From: Chryseobacterium indicum
Lineage (GTDB): Bacteria > Bacteroidota > Bacteroidia > Flavobacteriales > Weeksellaceae
Assembly (NCBI RefSeq): GCF_021504595.1
Contig: NZ_JACSGT010000001.1
Coordinates: 2,914,001-2,978,000, forward strand
Reading direction: 5' to 3'
Length of the DNA stretch: 64,000 bases
Shown in pieces: positions 17,809-27,023 of the stretch (position 1 is its first letter; each line of letters begins with the position of its first letter). The notes under the pieces are model-generated. The model was not told the DNA's origin. It saw nothing but the letters and a program-made list of their open reading frames with translations, and did not search any database. The translations under genes and the position numbers were made by a program.

Positions 17809-19164
17809 TTAGTGATTATCATATTTTCTGTCCATCACAAAATCCTCCATGAATTTTGTAGTATAGTTTCCTGAAAGATAATCCTCATTATCCATCAGTT
17901 GTCTGTGGAAAGGAATTGTTGTTTTTACACCTTCAATGTAGAATTCCTCCAGTGCTCTTCTCATTTTTGCAATCGCTTCTTCACGCGTCTGAGCCGTTGT
18001 GATTAGTTTTGCAATCATAGAGTCGTAGTTAGACGGGATTGTATATCCTGAATAAACGTGCGTATCCACTCTTACTCCGTGTCCCCCAGGAATATTTAAT
18101 CCTGTGATTTTCCCCGGAGAAGGTCTGAAATCCATGTAAGGATCTTCCGCATTAATTCTGCACTCAATTGAGTGTAATTTCGGATAATAATTAATTCCTG
18201 AAATCGGAGTTCCTGCAGCCAGAAGAATCTGTTCTCTGATCAGGTCATAATCGATAACCTGCTCAGTGATAGGGTGCTCTACCTGAATTCTTGTATTCAT
18301 TTCCATGAAATAAAAATTTCTGTGCTTGTCTACAAGGAATTCTATAGTTCCCACACCTTCATATCCAATAAATTCTGCAGCTTTTACAGCAGCTTCTCCC
18401 ATTTTTTCACGAAGTTCGTCCGTCATGAAAGGAGAAGGAGTTTCTTCCGTAAGTTTCTGGTTTCTTCTCTGAACCGAACAGTCTCTTTCAGAAAGGTGAC
18501 AGGCTTTACCAAACTGGTCTCCTGCAACCTGAATTTCGATATGTCTTGGCTCTTCGATCAGTTTTTCCATGTACATTCCTCCGTTTCCGAATGCTGCAAC
18601 AGCTTCCTGAATCGCAGATTCCCAATGGTCTTTAAGATCTTCCGCTTTCCAAACAGCTCTCATTCCTTTTCCGCCACCACCTGCAGTTGCTTTGATCATC
18701 ACCGGATAACCAATTTCCTCAGCAGTTTTAGCAGCAATTTCATAAGACTCGATCAAACCGTCTGAACCCGGTACGCAAGGTACCCCTGCAGCTTTCATGG
18801 TTGCCTTAGCGTTTGCTTTGTCTCCCATTTTTTCAATTTGTTCAGGAGTCGCACCGATGAATTTAATACCGTTCTTCTGGCAGATTCTGGAGAAGTTAGC
18901 GTTTTCAGATAAGAAACCGTAACCTGGGTGAATTGCGTCTGCATTGGTAATTTCCGCAGCAGCAATAATGTTAGGGATTTTCAGATAGGAATCTTTGCTC
19001 ATTGCAGGACCAATACAAACCGCTTCATCAGCAAATCTTACGTGAAGACTGTCTTTATCTGCAGTAGAATATACCGCAACGGTCTTAATTCCCATTTCTT
19101 TACAAGTACGTAAAATACGCATTGCAATTTCGCCACGATTGGCTATTAATATTTTTTTGAACAT
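17809..19164 (-). CDS. accC: Biotin carboxylase subunit of acetyl-CoA carboxylase
   Basis: An ATP-grasp enzyme of 451 residues that carboxylates the biotin on BCCP using bicarbonate and ATP. The N-terminal [30 protein letters not shown], the glycine-rich ATP loop [11 protein letters not shown], and [14 protein letters not shown] are diagnostic, and length is normal. It lies 91 bp downstream of accB in a two-gene operon; that gap is AT-rich and carries short inverted repeats. Confidence 0.97.
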   Translation of the reverse strand: MFKKILIANRGEIAMRILRTCKEMGIKTVAVYSTADKDSLHVRFADEAVCIGPAMSKDSYLKIPNIIAAAEITNADAIHPGYGFLSENANFSRICQKNGIKFIGATPEQIEKMGDKANAKATMKAAGVPCVPGSDGLIESYEIAAKTAEEIGYPVMIKATAGGGGKGMRAVWKAEDLKDHWESAIQEAVAAFGNGGMYMEKLIEEPRHIEIQVAGDQFGKACHLSERDCSVQRRNQKLTEETPSPFMTDELREKMGEAAVKAAEFIGYEGVGTIEFLVDKHRNFYFMEMNTRIQVEHPITEQVIDYDLIREQILLAAGTPISGINYYPKLHSIECRINAEDPYMDFRPSPGKITGLNIPGGHGVRVDTHVYSGYTIPSNYDSMIAKLITTAQTREEAIAKMRRALEEFYIEGVKTTIPFHRQLMDNEDYLSGNYTTKFMEDFVMDRKYDNH

Positions 19165-19255
19165 CTTCGAAATTTTAAATTATAAATTTTGAATTTTAAA
19201 TTATTTTAAATGAAAAAGCTTCATCTAAAATTTATAATCTTTAATCTAAAATTCC

Positions 19256-19741
19256 TTAAGATGGATCTACTAAGAATAAAGGTTGGTCGTATTCTACAGG
19301 AGTTGCATCGTCTACTAAAATTTTAACGATTTTTCCGCTTACCTCAGATTCGATCTGGTTGAATAACTTCATTGCCTCGATAACGCAAACTACTTTTCCG
19401 TTAGAAACTTCATCACCAACATTTACGAACACGTCTTTGTCCGGAGATGGCTTTCTGTAGAAAGTTCCGATCATTGGAGACTTAATGGTCACGTATTTGC
19501 TGTCATCAGATGCAGCTTCTGTACTTGCAGCAGGTGCAGCAGCAGGAGTTGCAGCCGGTGCAGGAGCAGCCGCTACCTGTTGAGGAGCTGTGTGGTAAAC
19601 AGCAGGTTGAGCATAAGCAACTTCGCTTCCAGCCAATGGAGTTTTAATAGTGATTTCGAAATCTTTAGTTTTGTATTTTACTTCAGAAACTTCTGCCTTA
19701 GATACAAACTTGATAAGATTTTGGATGTCTTTAATGTCCAT
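19256..19741 (-). CDS. accB: Biotin carboxyl carrier protein of acetyl-CoA carboxylase
   Basis: The start at 19741 ([13 protein letters not shown]) is chosen because this is the usual BCCP N-terminus and because a promoter lies at 19765-19793; the frame remains open further upstream but would enter the promoter and the rpmF terminator. The 161-residue protein has an N-terminal helix, an Ala/Pro-rich linker (about residues 50-75), and a C-terminal biotinyl domain with SPMIGTFYR and the biotinylated lysine in EAMKL, where many homologs have EAMKM. It carries carboxyl groups between AccC and the AccA/AccD transferase. Confidence 0.96.
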   Translation of the reverse strand: MDIKDIQNLIKFVSKAEVSEVKYKTKDFEITIKTPLAGSEVAYAQPAVYHTAPQQVAAAPAPAATPAAAPAASTEAASDDSKYVTIKSPMIGTFYRKPSPDKDVFVNVGDEVSNGKVVCVIEAMKLFNQIESEVSGKIVKILVDDATPVEYDQPLFLVDPS

Positions 19742-19764
19742 AAAATTGATATTTGATTTTGTTC

Positions 19765-19793
19765 CAAAGATACCAAAAAAACATAAAAAACAA
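19765..19793 (-). promoter_or_regulatory. Bacteroidota-type promoter of accB-accC
   Basis: On the minus strand, TTG (19791-19793) is followed after 18 bp by TATCTTTG (19765-19772), matching the TTG-N17-23-TAnnTTTG consensus. The -33 element abuts the A-run of the rpmF terminator, so one transcription unit ends where the next begins. Confidence 0.75.
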
Positions 19794-19794
19794 C

Positions 19795-19832
19795 AAAAAA
19801 CCGCCAAATTTTATCGAAATTGGGCGGTTTTT
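19795..19832 (-). terminator. Intrinsic terminator of the DUF177-rpmF operon
   Basis: A stem with CCGCC at 19801-19805 pairs with GGCGG at 19823-19827, extended by A/T pairs, with a minus-strand T-run afterwards. It follows rpmF by 37 bp. Confidence 0.8.
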
Positions 19833-19868
19833 GTATTAAAATGAGTGTTTTTCGAGGAAAATCGACTC

Positions 19869-20072
19869 TTAGTTTTCTTCAGTAGATGTTACTTCTTTTT
19901 CCAATACTACTTTACCTCTGTAGTAAAGTTTTCCTTCATGCCAGTGAGCTCTGTGGTATAGGTGAAGCTCTCCTGTTGTTGCATCTTTAGCTAATTGAGG
20001 AACTACAGCTTTGTAGTGAGTTCTTCTCTTATCTCTTCTTGTAGACGACTGTCTTCTCTTTGGATGTGCCAT
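19869..20072 (-). CDS. rpmF: 50S ribosomal protein L32
   Basis: A 67-residue basic protein beginning [20 protein letters not shown], the standard L32 start, with the typical SxxKRxxRRTH core. It lies 59 bp downstream of the DUF177 (YceD) gene, the usual bacterial pairing yceD-rpmF, and ahead of a strong terminator. The usual paired zinc-binding cysteines are not seen; His residues occupy that part. Confidence 0.97.
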   Translation of the reverse strand: MAHPKRRQSSTRRDKRRTHYKAVVPQLAKDATTGELHLYHRAHWHEGKLYYRGKVVLEKEVTSTEEN

Positions 20073-20131
20073 TTTGTAATAACTTTTTTAATTGATGAGC
20101 GATGAGATTCATCATCTCATCATTAAACTAT

Positions 20132-20656
20132 TTAATTTTTATTCTTCAAATTTTTCAGTGCGTCCCATCTCGGATCGCTTTCATGTTCTTCCTCTTCCTG
20201 ACTTTCTTTTGGGCTGAACTTTTCCAGAATGGCAAGATCATCCTCGCTTACATTCGGAGAAATCTTTTTCATCGGAATAGAAAGGGCTACGCTTTCGTAG
20301 ATCAGCTGTGCGATGTTAAATGCATGATCTGAAGTCGGAATGGTGATTACGTCTTCTTCACTGTCATCATACTCTTCGCCAAACTTTACCAAAACTTTGA
20401 TCTGGTTCTCAATAGGATGATCGAAATTTTCATTCGAAATATCACAAACCAGTTCTACTGTTCCCTTTACTTTGATCTCAAATTCTAAAAAAGTAGAATG
20501 CTTGTCTAATAAGACATTCACTGTAATTTTAGGATTTGTAAATTCCTGTTCAGTGTCAAATAATTGAAAGAACTCTTTATCTATCTCAAACCTGAACTCG
20601 TGCTTGCCGGTTTTTAACCCGGAAAAGCTTACGTCATAGTTTCTTAACTTGTCCAT
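20132..20656 (-). CDS. DUF177 (YceD-family) protein
   Basis: A 174-residue protein from the ATG at 20656 (MDKLRNYDVSFSGLK); the open frame extends five codons upstream but this start fits the family. It contains VELVCDISNENFDHPI, in the position of the Cys-containing core of DUF177, and ends in a charged tail (KESQEEEEHES). Location directly upstream of rpmF is the conserved context for this family, whose members have been linked to 23S rRNA accumulation and L32 in other bacteria and chloroplasts. Function here is by family only. Confidence 0.88.
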   Translation of the reverse strand: MDKLRNYDVSFSGLKTGKHEFRFEIDKEFFQLFDTEQEFTNPKITVNVLLDKHSTFLEFEIKVKGTVELVCDISNENFDHPIENQIKVLVKFGEEYDDSEEDVITIPTSDHAFNIAQLIYESVALSIPMKKISPNVSEDDLAILEKFSPKESQEEEEHESDPRWDALKNLKNKN

Positions 20657-20740
20657 AAAATGAGTGTGCAAAAATATGCAATTTTTTTATAATAACAAAT
20701 AAAATTTCTAACAAATTAATTTAAAATCTTTATTAAAGAT

Positions 20741-21832
20741 TTATCCTTCAGTTTCATCCGGCAGATCTTCGTCTATTCCGTTGTCTACTGCAATTTTTCT
20801 TGGCTGCAGACGATTGCCCATCAGCTCATTGTATTCCATTCTGTTTCTGAAAATTTTAATGGCAGTGAAAATAGCTTCCGTAAAACTTTGTGCATCAGCA
20901 ACATTTTTTCCTGCAATATCATAAGCTGTTCCATGATCCGGAGAAGTTCTGATGAACGGAAGTCCTGCCGTATAATTTACCCCTTCTTCATAAGCCAGAG
21001 TTTTAAACGGAGCCAGTCCCTGATCATGATACATCGCTAAAACGGCATCAAAGCTTTTATATTTTCCGGGCTGAAAAAAACTGTCTGCCGGAAAAGGCCC
21101 GAAAGCAAGAATTCCATTGTCCGAAAGTTCCTTAATTGCCGGAGCAATAACTTCAATTTCTTCTTTTCCGATTACTCCGCCGTCTCCTGCGTGGGGATTT
21201 AAGCCTAAAACAGCAATTTTCGGTCGGGTAATATTAAAATCTTCAATTAAAGTCTGGTTTAAAACCTTAATCTGTTTTTTAATTTTTTCCTTGGAAATAT
21301 TTTCCGCAACCTGTGCAATCGGAATATGATGCGTTGAAACTGCCACCTTCAGATCTTCCGTTACCAGAAACATCAATCCTTTTTTATTGAATTTCTCTTC
21401 AAAATATCCTGTATGACCAGCGTGTTTAAAGCCCATTTTCATCATTTCATCTTTGTTGATGGGTGCTGTAACCAAAACATCAATTTCCCCTTTCAGTAAA
21501 GCTTCGGTAGCCGCTTCCAGAGAATCGATCGCCATTTTGGTAGATTCTTCCGTAGGTGTTCCCAGTTCTACCATCGAATTTTCCTTCACCAGATTTACCA
21601 TATTCAGTTTTCCTGCATGTGCCTGTGAAGCTTCGTTGATGTAATTAAAATTTAAATTTAACTTAAAAATATTTTTCTGATAGGTAAATAATTTTCCCGA
21701 ACCAAAAATTACAGGAGTGAAAAAATCCGTAATGGTTTTGTCTGAAAGAGATTTCATGATGATTTCGGGACCGATGCCGTTGAAATCTCCGATTGAAATT
21801 CCTACTCGTACTTTATGGTTTTTTGGGCTCAT
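20741..21832 (-). CDS. pdxA: 4-hydroxythreonine-4-phosphate dehydrogenase
   Basis: A 363-residue NAD-dependent dehydrogenase of pyridoxal-phosphate synthesis (DXP-dependent route). Diagnostic segments are RVGISIGDFNGIGPEII at the N-terminus, TAPINKDEM, HAGHTGYFEE with a metal-ligand His, LGLNPHAGDGG, and AMYHDQGLAPFK. Length is slightly above the common 330 because of a C-terminal tail. A minus-strand TAAATTTG box lies at 21862-21869, facing the ribE promoter region. Confidence 0.96.
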   Translation of the reverse strand: MSPKNHKVRVGISIGDFNGIGPEIIMKSLSDKTITDFFTPVIFGSGKLFTYQKNIFKLNLNFNYINEASQAHAGKLNMVNLVKENSMVELGTPTEESTKMAIDSLEAATEALLKGEIDVLVTAPINKDEMMKMGFKHAGHTGYFEEKFNKKGLMFLVTEDLKVAVSTHHIPIAQVAENISKEKIKKQIKVLNQTLIEDFNITRPKIAVLGLNPHAGDGGVIGKEEIEVIAPAIKELSDNGILAFGPFPADSFFQPGKYKSFDAVLAMYHDQGLAPFKTLAYEEGVNYTAGLPFIRTSPDHGTAYDIAGKNVADAQSFTEAIFTAIKIFRNRMEYNELMGNRLQPRKIAVDNGIDEDLPDETEG

Positions 21833-21881
21833 TTTGATTATCTTTGAACATTATAATTTTACAAATTTAGCAAAAAATAAT

Positions 21882-22466
21882 ATGTTCACAGGAATTATTG
21901 AAGCAGTTGGAGTAATTGAGAAGATCGAAGAAAACGGAAGCAATATAGATTTTACCTTAACATGCCCGTTTACCAACGAATTGAAAATAGACCAGAGTCT
22001 TGCACATAACGGATGTTGTCTTACGGTTGTGAAAATCGATGGAGACCGATATGTTGTAACCGCCATCAATGAAACTTTAGAAAAAACAAATCTTGGAAAA
22101 TGGCAGGAAGGAACCGTGGTGAACCTTGAACGCTGCATGAAAATGGACGGAAGACTGGACGGGCATATTGTTCAGGGACACGTTGATAAAACCGGAGAAG
22201 TAGTGAACATTGAGAATAAAGACGGAAGTTATTTTATCACGATGAAGTATGAAGATAATGGTAGTTTTGTAACCGTTCCGCAGGGCTCAATTACAGTAAA
22301 CGGAATAAGTTTAACCGTGGCAAAAAGTGAAGATACGGAGTTTTCTGTAGCGATCATTCCGTATACATGGGAATTCACAAATATGAAATATCTAAAAATA
22401 GGGGATAAAGTTAATCTGGAATTTGATATAATTGGTAAGTATATTGCTAGGTTAATTAAAAAATAG
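21882..22466 (+). CDS. ribE: Riboflavin synthase, alpha chain
   Basis: A 194-residue enzyme that dismutates two 6,7-dimethyl-8-ribityllumazine molecules to riboflavin. The start at 21882 gives the canonical MFTGIIEAVG N-terminus; the frame extends 55 codons upstream into the pdxA region but this is spurious. Two homologous lumazine-binding halves are visible (HNGCCLTVVKIDGDRYVV and QGSITVNGISLTV), with LDGHIVQGHVD between them. A TATCTTTG box at 21839-21846 is a likely -7 element. No FMN riboswitch-like structure is apparent upstream. The histidine kinase begins 3 bp after the stop. Confidence 0.97.
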   Translation: MFTGIIEAVGVIEKIEENGSNIDFTLTCPFTNELKIDQSLAHNGCCLTVVKIDGDRYVVTAINETLEKTNLGKWQEGTVVNLERCMKMDGRLDGHIVQGHVDKTGEVVNIENKDGSYFITMKYEDNGSFVTVPQGSITVNGISLTVAKSEDTEFSVAIIPYTWEFTNMKYLKIGDKVNLEFDIIGKYIARLIKK

Positions 22467-22469
22467 CGG

Positions 22470-23924
22470 ATGTCAATTAATGTGTATAAAGGATATAGCT
22501 TAAGGAACCGGGTTTTTTTCGGTTTCCTGTTGGTTTGCCTTTTAAGTGTTGTCGCTTCTTCGCTGGTGCCTTACTTTGTTTTGAAAGAAAATTATGAAAA
22601 ACAGAGTGAGATTGATATGCAGAATAAGACAGGTACTGTAATGAGTTATCTGGATTATGAACTGAGCAGAGTACGTGTAAAAACCGATGATCTGAAGAAA
22701 GTTCTGGGAACTAAAATTTATGAGATTGGTGATATTAATCATCATGATATCTATATATATGATCTCAAAGGAAATTATATTTTGTCTAATCGGGAAGGTA
22801 ACCATATTGAACAAAAAATGGTTCCTATTAACATCATCAACAAGATTTTAGCCACAAAAGCACGAGTTGATACCAAAGGTTATGATGCTAAAAAAGATGC
22901 AGTACTCACTTCCTCGTATTTATTGTTGAAAAATAATGATTTAGAACCTATAGGGATCGTATACATTCCGCTTTATCATGATGAAGCGGCTTATTTTGAT
23001 GTCTTAAACGTTTATGTAAAGTATATTGTTCTTGTAGATGTTTTATTGATTTTGTTCAGTGTGTGGTTTAGCTGGGTGATGTCTAACAGTTTAGCAAAAA
23101 ATATTACGAAATTCTCGGATATGATTACCCGCATTACATTGTTTGAAAACGAAATGCGTCCGATCCGTTACTATAAAAACGACGAACTGAATGCTTTGGC
23201 GAGAGCATATAACCGAATGATTCTCCAGATTCAGGATCAGAAAGAGAGGCTTCGTTTTAAAGCTTCGGAAGAAGCGTGGAGAGAAATGGCAAAACAGGTT
23301 GCGCATGAGGTAAAAAATCCTTTAACACCGATGAAACTGACTATCCAGAATTTTGAAAGAAAATTTGATCCCGAAGATCCGAATATCAGAGAAAGAGTAA
23401 AACAGATGAGCAAAACGATGGTCGATCAAATTGATTTGATTGCAACCGTAGCTTCTGCATTCTCGGAATTTGCCAAACTTCCTGAAAAAAACAATGAAAT
23501 CATCAATCTGAACACTGAGGTGGAAGATATTCTCCGTGTTTTTAATGATGATAGTATTTTCATGCATTCCAATAAAAGCAATATCATGATTAATATGGAC
23601 AGAATCTATTTGTCCAGAATCATTACCAATCTTGTAACGAATGCAAGACAGGCGGAAAGTGAAGAGCGAAAATTAATCATCAATGTAGATCTGGAACAGC
23701 ATCAAAGGCGTGTAATGATCTCTGTTCAGGACAACGGAATCGGAATTCCGGAAAATATTTACGAAAGGATTTTTGAGCCGAATTTCACCTCAAAAAACAG
23801 CGGAATGGGACTTGGTCTTTCCATGGTAAGAAAAATGGTGGAAGATTATAAAGGAGAAATTACCGTAAAATCCGAAGTCGGAAAAGGCTCGACATTTACC
23901 ATCACGTTACCCACAAATTTATAG
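22470..23924 (+). CDS. Membrane sensor histidine kinase (NtrY-like)
   Basis: The 484-residue protein has a transmembrane helix at about 15-37, an extracytoplasmic sensor region of about 145 residues, a second membrane helix at about 184-206, a HAMP segment, and a HisKA domain with the phospho-accepting His279 in KQVAHEVKNPLTPMK. An HATPase_c domain follows with N-box NLVTNARQA and G-boxes DNGIGIP and GMGLGLS. No response regulator is next to it, so it is an orphan kinase. It follows ribE by 3 bp and overlaps trmN6 by one base, so the three genes are one operon. Signal unknown. Confidence 0.9.
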   Translation: MSINVYKGYSLRNRVFFGFLLVCLLSVVASSLVPYFVLKENYEKQSEIDMQNKTGTVMSYLDYELSRVRVKTDDLKKVLGTKIYEIGDINHHDIYIYDLKGNYILSNREGNHIEQKMVPINIINKILATKARVDTKGYDAKKDAVLTSSYLLLKNNDLEPIGIVYIPLYHDEAAYFDVLNVYVKYIVLVDVLLILFSVWFSWVMSNSLAKNITKFSDMITRITLFENEMRPIRYYKNDELNALARAYNRMILQIQDQKERLRFKASEEAWREMAKQVAHEVKNPLTPMKLTIQNFERKFDPEDPNIRERVKQMSKTMVDQIDLIATVASAFSEFAKLPEKNNEIINLNTEVEDILRVFNDDSIFMHSNKSNIMINMDRIYLSRIITNLVTNARQAESEERKLIINVDLEQHQRRVMISVQDNGIGIPENIYERIFEPNFTSKNSGMGLGLSMVRKMVEDYKGEITVKSEVGKGSTFTITLPTNL

Positions 23925-24622
23925 TGAAACCTTTTACATTCAGGAAATTTGAAATTCAGCAGTCTAAAAACGTTTTCCGGGTAGGAACAGACGGTGTTTT
24001 GCTGGGTGCTTTAGCTGATGTTGATAATGCTTCCAAAGTGTTGGAAGTCGGAACAGGAACGGGATTAATTTCGATGATGTTAGCACAAAAAAATCAGAAG
24101 GCGCAATTTTTAGGAATTGATATTAATGAAGAAGCGGCACATCTCACTAAACTTAATTTTGAAAATTCACCCTTCGCTTCACGATTAAAAAATATTCATC
24201 AGGATTTTAAATATTTTGAACCCGAAGAAAAATTTGATCTTATTGTTTCCAATCCGCCGTATTTTGAAGTTTCCGACTCAGAAAAGGATAAAATCGCAAG
24301 GCAGACGGTGGAATTGAATTTCCGACAGCTCATTTCAAAATCGTCTTCTTTACTAACGGGAAAAGGAATTTTTTCAGTCATTATTCCTGTTGAAGCTGGA
24401 AAAGATTTTATTCAGATTGCGAATGAAAATCATCTTTTTTTAATTAAAAAAATCAACATTAAAGGCATTGAAAATTCAAAAATAAAAAGACTGATTCTAG
24501 AATTTTCTTTAAACGAGCAATCGTACGAAGAAGAACTCGAATTTACCATAGAAAAAAGTCCGAGACAATACTCGGACCAATATCTTGAACTCACCAAAGA
24601 GTTTCATGTTTTTAGAAAATAA
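23924..24622 (+). CDS. trmN6: tRNA1(Val) (adenine(37)-N6)-methyltransferase (TrmN6/YfiC)
   Basis: A SAM-dependent methyltransferase of 232 residues that would modify A37 of tRNA-Val. FTFRKFEIQQSKNVFRVGTDGVLLGA is the YfiC family N-terminus, VLEVGTGTGLISMMLA is the SAM-binding loop, and SNPPYF is the adenine-N6 catalytic NPPY motif. The start is GTG at 23924, and its first base is the last base of the kinase stop codon (TAGTG), consistent with translational coupling. Confidence 0.92.
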   Translation: MKPFTFRKFEIQQSKNVFRVGTDGVLLGALADVDNASKVLEVGTGTGLISMMLAQKNQKAQFLGIDINEEAAHLTKLNFENSPFASRLKNIHQDFKYFEPEEKFDLIVSNPPYFEVSDSEKDKIARQTVELNFRQLISKSSSLLTGKGIFSVIIPVEAGKDFIQIANENHLFLIKKINIKGIENSKIKRLILEFSLNEQSYEEELEFTIEKSPRQYSDQYLELTKEFHVFRK

Positions 24623-24630
24623 AACCTATT

Positions 24631-24755
24631 TTTAACCATTAAGCTGTTTGTTAAGGAGTTAAGAATATTAAGTAATCCTTATTTTGAAATCAATAATTTA
24701 AATTTAATCGATTTTTTAAATAAGCTTAACTTCTTAAATGTCCTTAATGGTTAAA
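24631..24755. repeat. Extended imperfect inverted repeat between convergent genes
   Basis: Arms of about 33 bp (24631-24663 and 24724-24755) are complementary: the left begins TTTAACCATTAAG and continues through GTTAAGGAGTTAAG, and the right is CTTAACTTCTTAA then CCTTAATGGTTAAA. The roughly 60-bp centre is AT-rich. It fills the gap between trmN6 (+) and ftsE (-) and may terminate both genes, but it is longer than an ordinary terminator. Confidence 0.75.
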
Positions 24756-24757
24756 TT

Positions 24758-25468
24758 TTACTCAAATAACTCTGCTGTATCAAGCACGGAAACTTTTCCA
24801 TCTTCACATCTTATCGCTTCACCCGGAAAATTCTGGATCATATGATAATCGTGTGTTGCCATCACAACAGCAGCTCCGTTTTCAAGAGCAACCTGCTTTA
24901 ATAAAGTCATGATTTCATTGGAAGTTTCGGGGTCAAGGTTTCCTGTAGGCTCATCCGCAAGAATAAGATCCGGATGATTAAGAAGCGCTCTTGCGATGGC
25001 AATACGCTGTTGTTCTCCACCTGAAAGTTCATGCGGCATTTTGTGCTTCTTGCTTTTCATGTTTACGCTGCCAAGAACTTCGTTAATTCGGTCTTCCATT
25101 TTTGTCTTATCGCTCCATCCTGTTGCTTCCAGTACGAATTTCAGGTTTTTTTCAACCGTTCTGTCAGAAAGCAATTGGAAATCCTGAAAAACAATTCCTA
25201 ATTTTCTTCTCAGGTTCGGAACGTCGGAAGCTCTCAGTTTGGCAAGATCAAAACCTACCACTGCGCCGTGTCCGGAAGCTAAAGGAATATGCCCGTACAA
25301 AGTTTTCAGCAGGGAACTTTTTCCGGAACCTGTTTTTCCGATAAGATAGCAGAATCTTCCTTTTTTGATGTTCAGATTCACATCAGAAAGAACCGTGAAG
25401 TTTTTTTGGGCAATCTTCGCGTGCTGTAAGCTGATGATATTGTCTCCGGCGATATTTGTATGTGGCAT
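24758..25468 (-). CDS. ftsE: Cell-division ABC transporter ATP-binding protein FtsE
   Basis: A 236-residue ABC ATPase with Walker A (LIGKTGSGKSSLL), signature motif LSGGEQQRIAIARA, Walker B (LILADEPTGNLD) and the H-loop His in MATHDYHMI. The ATHD ending and overall similarity fit the FtsE/LolD group; FtsE is preferred from the compact N-terminus and KGRFCYLIG context. FtsE works with FtsX at the divisome to control peptidoglycan hydrolases. No ftsX gene is adjacent. Confidence 0.85.
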   Translation of the reverse strand: MPHTNIAGDNIISLQHAKIAQKNFTVLSDVNLNIKKGRFCYLIGKTGSGKSSLLKTLYGHIPLASGHGAVVGFDLAKLRASDVPNLRRKLGIVFQDFQLLSDRTVEKNLKFVLEATGWSDKTKMEDRINEVLGSVNMKSKKHKMPHELSGGEQQRIAIARALLNHPDLILADEPTGNLDPETSNEIMTLLKQVALENGAAVVMATHDYHMIQNFPGEAIRCEDGKVSVLDTAELFE

Positions 25469-25565
25469 AATTCAGTTTTAAAGTACTTTTTCTTAAAATT
25501 TTTTCAGATTTTAAAAATAGGAAAAAGAAGAATAAATAACCTAAATTTTGGGAAAATTTAACAAC

Positions 25566-25597
25566 AAAAAATGCCTGAAAAACTACTTTTCAAGCAT
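25566..25597 (-). terminator. Intrinsic terminator of rpmH
   Basis: Stem 25571-25581 with 25587-25597 (one C-A mismatch) and a minus-strand T-run lie 25 bp beyond the rpmH stop. The 154-bp gap to ftsE holds nothing else recognisable. Confidence 0.75.
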
Positions 25598-25621
25598 GAT
25601 TTGTATATGATAATAAAAAGA

Positions 25622-25780
25622 TTATCTCTTAGCGCGTGAAGCACTTACAGTTAAACTCTTTCTGCCTTTAGCTCTTCTCGCAGCCAAAACTCTTCTTCCA
25701 TTTGGCGTAGACATTCTTTCTCTGAAACCGTGTTTGTTTCTTCTTTTTCTTTCTGATGGCTGGAATGTTCTTTTACTCAT
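25622..25780 (-). CDS. rpmH: 50S ribosomal protein L34
   Basis: A short 52-residue gene on the minus strand. The translation starts [20 protein letters not shown], continues [20 protein letters not shown] and ends [12 protein letters not shown], which is the standard L34 sequence. It has its own promoter (25824-25853) and terminator. No dnaA or rnpA is adjacent, unlike many other bacteria, so there is no sign of the replication origin here. Confidence 0.97.
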   Translation of the reverse strand: MSKRTFQPSERKRRNKHGFRERMSTPNGRRVLAARRAKGRKSLTVSASRAKR

Positions 25781-25823
25781 TACTATATGTTTAAATCGTA
25801 ATTATCTATTAATTTTCAGGTTG

Positions 25824-25853
25824 CAAAGATATGGAATTTTTTAAAAGTTGCAA
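25824..25853 (-). promoter_or_regulatory. Bacteroidota-type promoter of rpmH
   Basis: On the minus strand, TTG (25851-25853), a 19-bp spacer and TATCTTTG (25824-25831) match the TTG-N19-TAnnTTTG consensus exactly. The leader to the ATG is about 40 nt. Confidence 0.85.
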
Positions 25854-26012
25854 ACTTTACAAATCTTTTTTTAAAAAAATACACTGTTTTTTCATGCATT
25901 CTTTGCAAATGCCGATGGAATGCCTACTTTCCCGATATTCAAAAATAATGCACAATGATTTGTTTAAAAGCTCTATCTTTGGAAACTCAAATTTAAAGAA
26001 AAAATAAACATC

Positions 26013-27023
26013 ATGATGTTTACACCAGCAGAACTTTTAGAAATCAACAAGTTACTTACTCCGGAGCATAAAATTGTAATTCTTACCCATTATAATCCGG
26101 ATGGCGATGCTATTGGTTCCAGCCTTGGTTTAAAACATTATCTGAAAGCAAAAGGAATTCATGCAGAGGTAATCGTTCCCAACGATTTTCCGAAGTTTCT
26201 GAAATGGATGCCTGAAGCAAAAAAAGTTCTGATTGCAGACTACAAAAGAAAAGTAGCTTCCGATCTTATTTATGAAGCAGATGTTATTTTCTGTCTGGAT
26301 TTCAATGCACCTTCCAGAATCGGGATTTTGGGAGACTGGCTTACGAATTCCAGAGCAAAAAAGATTCTTATCGACCATCATCAACAGCCTGAAAAGTTCG
26401 ATTTTGTTTATTCCGATACCGTAATTCCTGCGACTTGTCAGATGGTGTATCATTTCATAGAAGCGATGAATGATGAAAATCTTGTGAATAACGATATTGC
26501 AGAATGTCTTTATACCGGAATTATGACGGATACAGGAGGTTTCAGATTCCGTTCTACAAGTGCAACCACGCACAGAATTATTGCCAATCTCATCGAACAC
26601 GGAGCAGATCCTGCAATGATTACTTCCAATACATGGGATACGAATACGGTTTCCCGTCTTCATTTATTAGCCCTGATTTTAGGAAGAATAGAAGTGGTAA
26701 AAGACGGAAAAGTAGCTGTTCTTTATTTAACAAGGGAAGAACTGAAGGAATATGGCTTCCAAAAAGGCGATACAGAAGGTTTTGTTAATTACGGTCTAAG
26801 TATTTTAGGCGTAAAAATGGCAGCGTTCTTCATGGAAGATCTGTATGAAGATTTTATTAAAATTTCTTTCAGAAGTAAGGATGATATGGATGTGAATCAA
26901 TTTTCAAGAAAATATTTCAATGGGGGAGGTCACATTAATGCAGCCGGAGGAAAATCTTACGAATCTTTGCAGGGAACCATTGAAACATTTAAAGGGAAAA
27001 TAGAAGGAGAGGAGAGTTTGTAA
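26013..27023 (+). CDS. DHH/DHHA1 phosphoesterase (NrnA-like oligoribonuclease/pAp phosphatase)
   Basis: The 336-residue protein has the DHH motifs in order: THYNPDGDAIGSSLGL, IFCLDFNAPSRIG, LIDHHQQP and TGIMTDTGGFRF, with a C-terminal DHHA1 domain ending FNGGGHINAAGG. NrnA-type enzymes degrade nano-RNAs and dephosphorylate pAp in the cytoplasm. Two adjacent ATGs (26013 and 26016) are possible starts. A TATCTTTG box at 25974-25981 is a likely -7 element. It is monocistronic. Confidence 0.9.
   Translation: MMFTPAELLEINKLLTPEHKIVILTHYNPDGDAIGSSLGLKHYLKAKGIHAEVIVPNDFPKFLKWMPEAKKVLIADYKRKVASDLIYEADVIFCLDFNAPSRIGILGDWLTNSRAKKILIDHHQQPEKFDFVYSDTVIPATCQMVYHFIEAMNDENLVNNDIAECLYTGIMTDTGGFRFRSTSATTHRIIANLIEHGADPAMITSNTWDTNTVSRLHLLALILGRIEVVKDGKVAVLYLTREELKEYGFQKGDTEGFVNYGLSILGVKMAAFFMEDLYEDFIKISFRSKDDMDVNQFSRKYFNGGGHINAAGGKSYESLQGTIETFKGKIEGEESL

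Noticed and set aside
18274..18765. 163-codon plus-strand frame opposite accC
   Set aside because: It lies within a highly conserved gene and its Cys/Phe/Ser-rich translation resembles no protein.
21832..21882. FMN riboswitch upstream of ribE
   Set aside because: The spacer is only about 50 bp and shows no multi-stem structure.
24758..25468. LolD lipoprotein-export ATPase
   Set aside because: FtsE and LolD are alike; FtsE fits better in length and N-terminus, but without ftsX or lolC beside it LolD is not fully excluded.
25622..25780. Replication origin near rpmH
   Set aside because: No dnaA, rnpA or cluster of DnaA boxes is seen.
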